A stretch of 64,000 nucleotides of DNA from Winogradskya humida (GTDB lineage Bacteria; Actinomycetota; Actinomycetes; Mycobacteriales; Micromonosporaceae). Where the stretch lies: assembly GCF_016862215.1 (NCBI RefSeq), contig NZ_BOMN01000122.1:55575-119574 (forward strand), read 5' to 3'. A program made the translations under genes and the position numbers. Shown here piece after piece: positions 59,640 to 64,000 of this stretch. The notes beneath the pieces are model-generated. The model did no database searches, was not told the origin of the DNA, and worked only from the letters and a program-made list of their open reading frames with translations. Position 1 is the first letter of the stretch. Each line of letters begins with the position of its first letter.

Positions 59640-60719
59640 TCAGCTGCCCGTGATCGACCAGTGCCACGGCTCGGACGGCAGGTTCTCGTAGCCGTACTCG
59701 TCGGCGTGCGCGGAGAGCCACTTGAACCCGGCGCTGCCCGAGGTGAGGGTGCTGCCGCCGGACGTCATGTCGACGGCCAGGCCGATCTCGTGCAGCGACC
59801 GGCCGGGGATCGCCGTCGGCACCCGGCACGACGACGGCGGCGCGGTGTAGATGTCGGGGCAGCCGTTGATCTTCCGCAGCTCGATCTGGCGCTGCCGGGT
59901 GCGGAACCCGCCGCCGGACAGCGTGACCCCGTCGCTCTTCGCGTCGTCGAGCATCCGCTTGAACGCGAACGCGACGCTCTTGTGCACGGTGATGCCGTAC
60001 ACGGTGGTGGTGTCGGTGACGGCGAACCCGGTACGGATCTCGTTGACGACGGTCCCGCTGATCGCGGCGGCCTGCGCGCGCGTCGCGGCGGACGTGTCCA
60101 GCGCGACGAGCTTCTGCTGGTTCACCCGGAGCCGGTCGGAGGTGGTCTGCCACGCGGTGGTCACGGTGTCCAGGTCACCGGTCGTGGCCAGCGCGGTGCC
60201 CAGCGCCGTCCGCAGCAGTGCGGCGGACTGACGCGCCACGGCCCGGTCGGCCGTCACGGTCTTCGCGGCGGCGGTCACGGCGGCCTGCGCGCGGGTCACG
60301 GCGGCCTCTTTGCGGGGCCGCTGCTGCAATACGACCGTGCGGGTGTTCTTGGCGCTGGTCAGGGCCTCCACGGAGATCGCGAGCCGGGTACGCGAGGTGC
60401 CGTCGGCGGTCACCGCCGCGGTCAGCCCCGTCTGCGCGCCGTCGTGCGCGAGCCGGGCGGTGGTGACCCCGGCGGCCTGGTTGACCAGCGTGGCCCGCTG
60501 GGTGGCCAGCGTCTTGCGGAGGGCGATGTACTCGGGGCTGCCCGTCAGGCTCTGGCGCATCAATGCGGTCCACTTGCGCGCCGAGCTCGGGACAGCCGCG
60601 GAGGCGATGGTCGGTGTGCCGGCAACCGTCACGGTCACGGCGAGGGCCGCGACGGCGAAACAACGGCGCGCTCGGGCGTACATCTGCTGATGGGCTCGGG
60701 TTCGGTGTTGTGTCGTCAC
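59640..60719 (-). CDS. Secreted M15-family D-Ala-D-Ala carboxypeptidase-like protein
   Basis: A 359-residue exported protein: signal peptide (core FAVAALAVTVTVAGT, ending ASA), a long helical coiled-coil-like region of about 170 residues rich in Ala, Thr and Arg, then a VanY-type peptidase domain. Zinc and catalytic residues are in SLHEIGLAVD and SEPWHWSITGS (His, Asp, Glu, His), and GGGFRTRQRQIEL fits. It trims peptidoglycan stem peptides. The GTG at 60719 is a tentative start, since the frame also opens at 60749 and ATG 60683. Confidence 0.88.
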   Translation of the reverse strand: MTTQHRTRAHQQMYARARRCFAVAALAVTVTVAGTPTIASAAVPSSARKWTALMRQSLTGSPEYIALRKTLATQRATLVNQAAGVTTARLAHDGAQTGLTAAVTADGTSRTRLAISVEALTSAKNTRTVVLQQRPRKEAAVTRAQAAVTAAAKTVTADRAVARQSAALLRTALGTALATTGDLDTVTTAWQTTSDRLRVNQQKLVALDTSAATRAQAAAISGTVVNEIRTGFAVTDTTTVYGITVHKSVAFAFKRMLDDAKSDGVTLSGGGFRTRQRQIELRKINGCPDIYTAPPSSCRVPTAIPGRSLHEIGLAVDMTSGGSTLTSGSAGFKWLSAHADEYGYENLPSEPWHWSITGS

Positions 60720-60799
60720 CCCAGAGACTCTCGCGAGCCCCAGGTGCATCCCTGGCCCGATGCCGTAGCGGAACGGTTGCGCTCGATCCTGCGAGCGGG

Positions 60800-61531
60800 T
60801 CAGGCGGAGGTGATCCGTTCGGCCGTGCCCCGCTCGGTGATGATCTCGTAGCAGAGGTCGGTCAGTTTCCGGTGATGACCGCGGGCGTAGGCGCGGATCG
60901 CCGCGAACGCCTCGTCGACGGTGATGCCGGCGGCCTGGGCGACCGCGCCCTTGGCCTGCTCGATGGCGATCCTGCTGTTCAGCGCGGACTGCAGCTGTTC
61001 GGTGAGCATCTCACCGCGGCTGATCGCCCGTTCCTGGAGCAGGCCGATGGCGGCGACATCGGTCAGGGCCTGCATGATCGGCACGTCCGCGTCGGTGAAG
61101 TCGCCGCCACGGTGGTCACCGAAGACGTTCATCGCGCCGATCACCTGGCTGCGGACCCGTAGCGGGAAGGCGTGGACGCTCTGATACCCGGCCGCCGTCG
61201 CCCGCGGGGCGAAGCGGGGCCAGCGCTCGGACGCTCCGGCGAGATCGATGTTGATCACGGGCTGCCCGCTGACGAAGGCCTCCAGGCACGGGCCCTGGTC
61301 GTACTGCAGCTGGAAGAGCTCCAGCAGTTTGACGTTCTCGTCGGAGGCGGCCATGAACTCGAGGCGCCCGTGCGGATCGGCCAGGACGAGCCCCGTGGCC
61401 GCGGCGCCGACCAGGGTGGTGGCGCGGCCGGTGAGCATGTGCAGAAATTCGATCAGGTCGAAGTCGTCGACCAGGGTGTCGGCCACCTCGACGAAGATCG
61501 CCGCCAGTCGCTTGGCGGAAACAGTGGTCAT
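60800..61531 (-). CDS. GAF-ANTAR regulator 1 (last of four)
   Basis: A 243-residue protein with an N-terminal GAF sensor (FLHMLTGRATTLVGAAATGLVLADPHG to FPLRVRSQVIGAMNVFG) and a C-terminal ANTAR RNA-binding domain (LNSRIAIEQAKGAVAQAAGITVDEAFAAIRAYARGHHRKL). ANTAR proteins stop transcription termination by binding twin-hairpin RNA leaders (established knowledge). The ATG at 61531 overlaps the stop of the next gene upstream (ATGA). This copy has the most standard ANTAR motif of the four. Confidence 0.92.
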   Translation of the reverse strand: MTTVSAKRLAAIFVEVADTLVDDFDLIEFLHMLTGRATTLVGAAATGLVLADPHGRLEFMAASDENVKLLELFQLQYDQGPCLEAFVSGQPVINIDLAGASERWPRFAPRATAAGYQSVHAFPLRVRSQVIGAMNVFGDHRGGDFTDADVPIMQALTDVAAIGLLQERAISRGEMLTEQLQSALNSRIAIEQAKGAVAQAAGITVDEAFAAIRAYARGHHRKLTDLCYEIITERGTAERITSA

Positions 61532-62244
61532 GGCTGGTCCTTGTCGAATCGCAGACGGCGGGCAATGATGTCGCTGGCTACGTCATCCAGGCGACGGTTC
61601 TGCGCGTACGCATAGGCGCGGATCCGCGCCGATGCCTCGGTGATGCTGCCGCCCAGCTGGATCATAACCATCCCCTGGGCCTGGAACAGTTGCGCACCGT
61701 GCCCGACGTCGGCGGCCAGGCTGTCGGCGTCCGCGGCGGTTTCGGCGTCGCTCTGCCGGTCGATCAGGGCTTCCACGGTCACGTCGGCGAAGTGCAGCGC
61801 CATGGGCAGTTCGGTCGCACTGAGCGGGCCGGCCCGTTCCCGGAAGACGTCCAGGATGCCGAGCCGGGCAGCGCCGATCTGCAGCGGGAAGGCGAACACC
61901 GCCCGCACGCCGTCCTGCAGGGCCGCGGGCACATATCCGGGCCAGCGACTCACCGCACCGGCACCGAGATCAGCGATGAGGACCGGGCGCCGAGTGGCGA
62001 AGGCGTCCATGCACGGGCCTTCGCCCATGACGAACTGCAGCTCTTCGACGCGTTCACTGACCGGGTCGGACGCGGCGCACACGCCACGGGTGCCGTCGTT
62101 GGTCATCATGCTGATCCCCGCACCGGAGGCCGACAACGCCTGCGCCGCCGTCCGGCAGACCTGTTGCAGGAACATGCCGGTCGACGTTCCCGGCCGGGCG
62201 GAAGCGGCGATCAGCCGGCGTACCGCCAGTCTTACGTCATCCAC
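61528..62244 (-). CDS. GAF-ANTAR regulator 2
   Basis: A 238-residue GAF-ANTAR protein: GAF (VCRTAAQALSASGAGISMMTND to FAFPLQIGAARLGILDVFRE) and ANTAR (ADVGHGAQLFQAQGMVMIQLGGSITEASARIRAYAYAQNRRL). The GTG at 62244 has GGGAGG 8 bases upstream; the frame also runs back to 62541 inside the neighbouring gene, which is rejected. It is translationally coupled to GAF-ANTAR 1 and follows GAF-ANTAR 3 by 16 bases. Confidence 0.9.
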   Translation of the reverse strand: MDDVRLAVRRLIAASARPGTSTGMFLQQVCRTAAQALSASGAGISMMTNDGTRGVCAASDPVSERVEELQFVMGEGPCMDAFATRRPVLIADLGAGAVSRWPGYVPAALQDGVRAVFAFPLQIGAARLGILDVFRERAGPLSATELPMALHFADVTVEALIDRQSDAETAADADSLAADVGHGAQLFQAQGMVMIQLGGSITEASARIRAYAYAQNRRLDDVASDIIARRLRFDKDQP

Positions 62245-62260
62245 GCCGATGTCCTCCCGC

Positions 62261-62962
62261 TCATGTCGCTGCAGTCGGGTCGAAGGGAGGCCGGCAGGTA
62301 CGCACCTCGGCCACCACCTCACGCATAGGTCGCGAACTGTGCTGGGCGTAGGCCCGCATCCGGTGCAGGGCGGTCGCGGCGTCCACCCCGCCCATCTCCA
62401 TGATGATCCCCACCGCCTGCTGAAGCTCACCGGCGTACACCGGCAGCACCACGCCACCGGCGGCACCACCCGATGCCTGATCACCGAGCAACACCGCCGC
62501 CGCCTCACTGTACCGGCGCGCCCGGGCCTGCCCGGCAGCACTCAGCGGCCCCGCGGCGCCGCGGTGCAGGCTCAGGATCCCCACGGGAAGACCATCGATC
62601 GACACCGGGAAGGCGAATATCGAGTTCACCCCGGCGGCTGACATCTCAGGAGCGAAGAGCGGCCACCGTGCGCGAGCCGCGGGGGCACGGAGATCATCGG
62701 CCAGCACCACGTCACCGGTGGCGGTCGCGTCGAGATGGGGGCCCTGTCCCGAACGGGAGTGCTGATCCTCCACCTGGTCGGCGAACGGTCCGCTGTCGCT
62801 GAGCATGACCTCCCCGGCCCCGGCGGCGAGCACCGACAGAACCACGCCGTCGACCTCGGGCACCTCGCCCAGGCATTCAGCACTCAGCGCACCGACACCG
62901 CCGCGAGCGCGCAGCGACGACACCAGCCGGCGGACATGCCGCAGCTCCTCCGGCTGCTCCAT
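62261..62962 (-). CDS. GAF-ANTAR regulator 3
   Basis: A 233-residue GAF-ANTAR protein. The GAF part is diverged (VLSVLAAGAGEVMLSDSGPFADQ to FAFPVSIDGLPVGILSLHRG), and the ANTAR part reads VLPVYAGELQQAVGIIMEMGGVDAATALHRMRAYAQHSSRPM. The ATG at 62962 is preferred because GAGGA lies 6 bases upstream; ATG 62989 has no such site but would overlap the previous gene. Confidence 0.88.
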   Translation of the reverse strand: MEQPEELRHVRRLVSSLRARGGVGALSAECLGEVPEVDGVVLSVLAAGAGEVMLSDSGPFADQVEDQHSRSGQGPHLDATATGDVVLADDLRAPAARARWPLFAPEMSAAGVNSIFAFPVSIDGLPVGILSLHRGAAGPLSAAGQARARRYSEAAAVLLGDQASGGAAGGVVLPVYAGELQQAVGIIMEMGGVDAATALHRMRAYAQHSSRPMREVVAEVRTCRPPFDPTAAT

Positions 62963-62975
62963 CAGCGGTCCTCGC

Positions 62976-63749
62976 TCATTCGGGCTCATCAGCCGGCGCG
63001 AGAAGGGTCGCCGGCAGGGGCAGCACGATGCTCGCCTCTCCGCTGATCACCGCGGTCGCGAGGTCCGACGGCGATCGCCCCGCCTGCGCGGCGGCCAGGC
63101 GCAGGACACCGCCCGCAGTGTCGGGATCGATCCGCAGCCGGACCGCCAGCATCCCGGTGGCCCGTTCGACCAGAGCCGCGCCGGCGACCGCGGCGCGCAC
63201 CTGCCCGGTGTCGGCGCCGGCCGGAGCCGGCGAACGGGTGGACACAGCCGCACTGGCGGCATCGGCAAGCTCCTGCGCCAGCACGGTGTCGGATTCGCTG
63301 AAGGCCCCGGGGGCCGAACGGAACAGATTGAGCACCCCGATCGCCTCGTGGTCGTGCAGCACAGGCACGGCATGGGCGGCCCGCATCCCCGCGGCGCGGG
63401 CCTGGGCGCCGAACCCGGGCCACCGCGTGTCGGGGACCTCGGCGTCGAGGAGGAAGAACGACAGCGAGCGGCGGTGCGACTCCACGCAGGGGCCGCTGCC
63501 GGCCTGGAGCTCGGCGGCCTCCAGCACCCGGATCGCTTCCGAGGACACCACCATCGTGCGCAGCGCCCCGTGGTGGTCGGCCATCATCACCCCGGCACCT
63601 TCGACGTCCAGCAGACGCATGCTCCAGCGGGTCAGCGCATGAGCGGCGGTCATCGCGTCACCCGCGTGGCACGCCGCGATCTCACCGAACGCGCGGTCTA
63701 TCAACGAACCTCGGTCGCCGGCGCGGCCGGCGTCATTGTCGATCGACAC
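62976..63749 (-). CDS. GAF-ANTAR regulator 4 (first in the operon)
   Basis: A 257-residue GAF-ANTAR protein: GAF (ALTRWSMRLLDVEGAGVMMADHHG to HAVPVLHDHEAIGVLNLFRS) and a weaker C-terminal ANTAR-like domain (VAGAALVERATGMLAVRLRIDPDTAGGVLRLAAAQAGRSP) lacking some aromatic residues. The GTG at 63749 is chosen because TGAGG is 6 bases upstream; TTG 63755 is the alternative. It leads a four-gene unit with gaps of 13 and 16 bases and one overlap. Confidence 0.86.
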   Translation of the reverse strand: MSIDNDAGRAGDRGSLIDRAFGEIAACHAGDAMTAAHALTRWSMRLLDVEGAGVMMADHHGALRTMVVSSEAIRVLEAAELQAGSGPCVESHRRSLSFFLLDAEVPDTRWPGFGAQARAAGMRAAHAVPVLHDHEAIGVLNLFRSAPGAFSESDTVLAQELADAASAAVSTRSPAPAGADTGQVRAAVAGAALVERATGMLAVRLRIDPDTAGGVLRLAAAQAGRSPSDLATAVISGEASIVLPLPATLLAPADEPE

Positions 63750-63874
63750 GATCAACCTCAGGGTCTACTCGGTGGAACACCGCAACCCCGGGGCTCGCTA
63801 CAGCTGCCAGTTCGCCATGCGTCTTTTCGGCCATTCTACGCCCGATCGTCACCGGGCTGACCGATGCTGCTCTT

Positions 63875-64000
63875 CAGCGGTGAGGGCTGCTCGGCTGCTC
63901 GGGCTGCTCGGGCTGCTCGGCGGTGAGGGCTGATCGGCGGTGAGGGCTGATCGGCGGTGAGGGCTGATCGGCGGTGAGGGCTGATCGGCGGTGAGGGCTG
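63875..64000. repeat. 9-10-bp and 17-bp tandem repeats reaching the window edge
   Basis: From about 63887 a GCTGCTCGG unit repeats four times, then a 17-bp unit GGCGGTGAGGGCTGATC repeats from 63919 with perfect copies at 63919, 63936, 63953, 63970 and 63987, and continues beyond the window. The array lies upstream of the GAF-ANTAR operon. No gene is visible in 63750-64000. Confidence 0.9.

Overview
The window is high-GC DNA with dense, often 4-base-overlapping genes, many GTG and some TTG starts, Ser/Thr kinases, GAF-ANTAR proteins, class Ia ribonucleotide reductase under a cobalamin riboswitch, and DosR-like palindromes. This points to a large-genome filamentous actinobacterium; a member of the Micromonosporaceae such as Actinoplanes is my inference, not something the sequence proves. 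No rRNA, tRNA, CRISPR array, phage module or insertion sequence was recognised. All calls come from reading the sequence; no database search was run.

Region 1 (0.05-12.3 kb) looks like a galactomannan-oligosaccharide utilisation locus: a beta-mannosidase with a LacI-type ligand-binding protein lacking its DNA-binding domain, a GH36 alpha-galactosidase overlapping a ROK-family repressor, and a five-gene Dpp/Opp-type ABC transporter operon. The promoters of the mannosidase and the transporter share one palindrome (TTAAG-N3-CTTAA), a candidate common operator.

Region 2 (12.4-22.9 kb) holds a decayed Ser/Thr kinase, phosphoketolase divergent from a DoxX membrane protein with two DosR-like boxes between them, a large hybrid histidine kinase, an intact Ser/Thr kinase with a repeat-rich linker, and a MarR regulator divergent from a metallo-hydrolase with two matching operators. 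Region 3 (22.4-33 kb) has a LiaF-like protein, an MMPL exporter under a divergent TetR regulator with duplicated operators, a threonine synthase-like enzyme with a YheO/DauR-type regulator divergent from a PLP decarboxylase, and a chemoreceptor plus diguanylate cyclase pair.

Region 4 (33-47 kb) is centred on vitamin B12. nrdAB sits behind two NrdR boxes and a cobalamin riboswitch. Next come a tiny, probably leaderless AlpA-like gene and a second, nearly identical riboswitch in the opposite orientation driving metE (B12-independent methionine synthase). B12-dependent methylmalonyl-CoA mutase (two subunits and MeaB) and a NiCoT-type nickel/cobalt permease follow. When B12 is plentiful, the riboswitches should shut off the B12-independent enzymes while the mutase uses the cofactor.

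Region 5 (47-53.8 kb) is a copper and redox locus: a PepSY membrane protein, then an operon of a CopD-CtaG fusion, a PCu(A)C chaperone, a Tat-exported DyP peroxidase and CopC. Region 6 (53.8-64 kb) has a secreted M6 protease, an Acg-type nitroreductase with a DosR-like box, fossils of a divergent LysR/MFS pair, a ferric-reductase-like flavoprotein, an M15 carboxypeptidase and four consecutive GAF-ANTAR genes.

A recurring oddity is short tandem repeat arrays at gene 3' ends. Some include the stop codon (after the MMPL and threonine synthase-like genes) and some end at or just before it (alpha-galactosidase, NiCoT).
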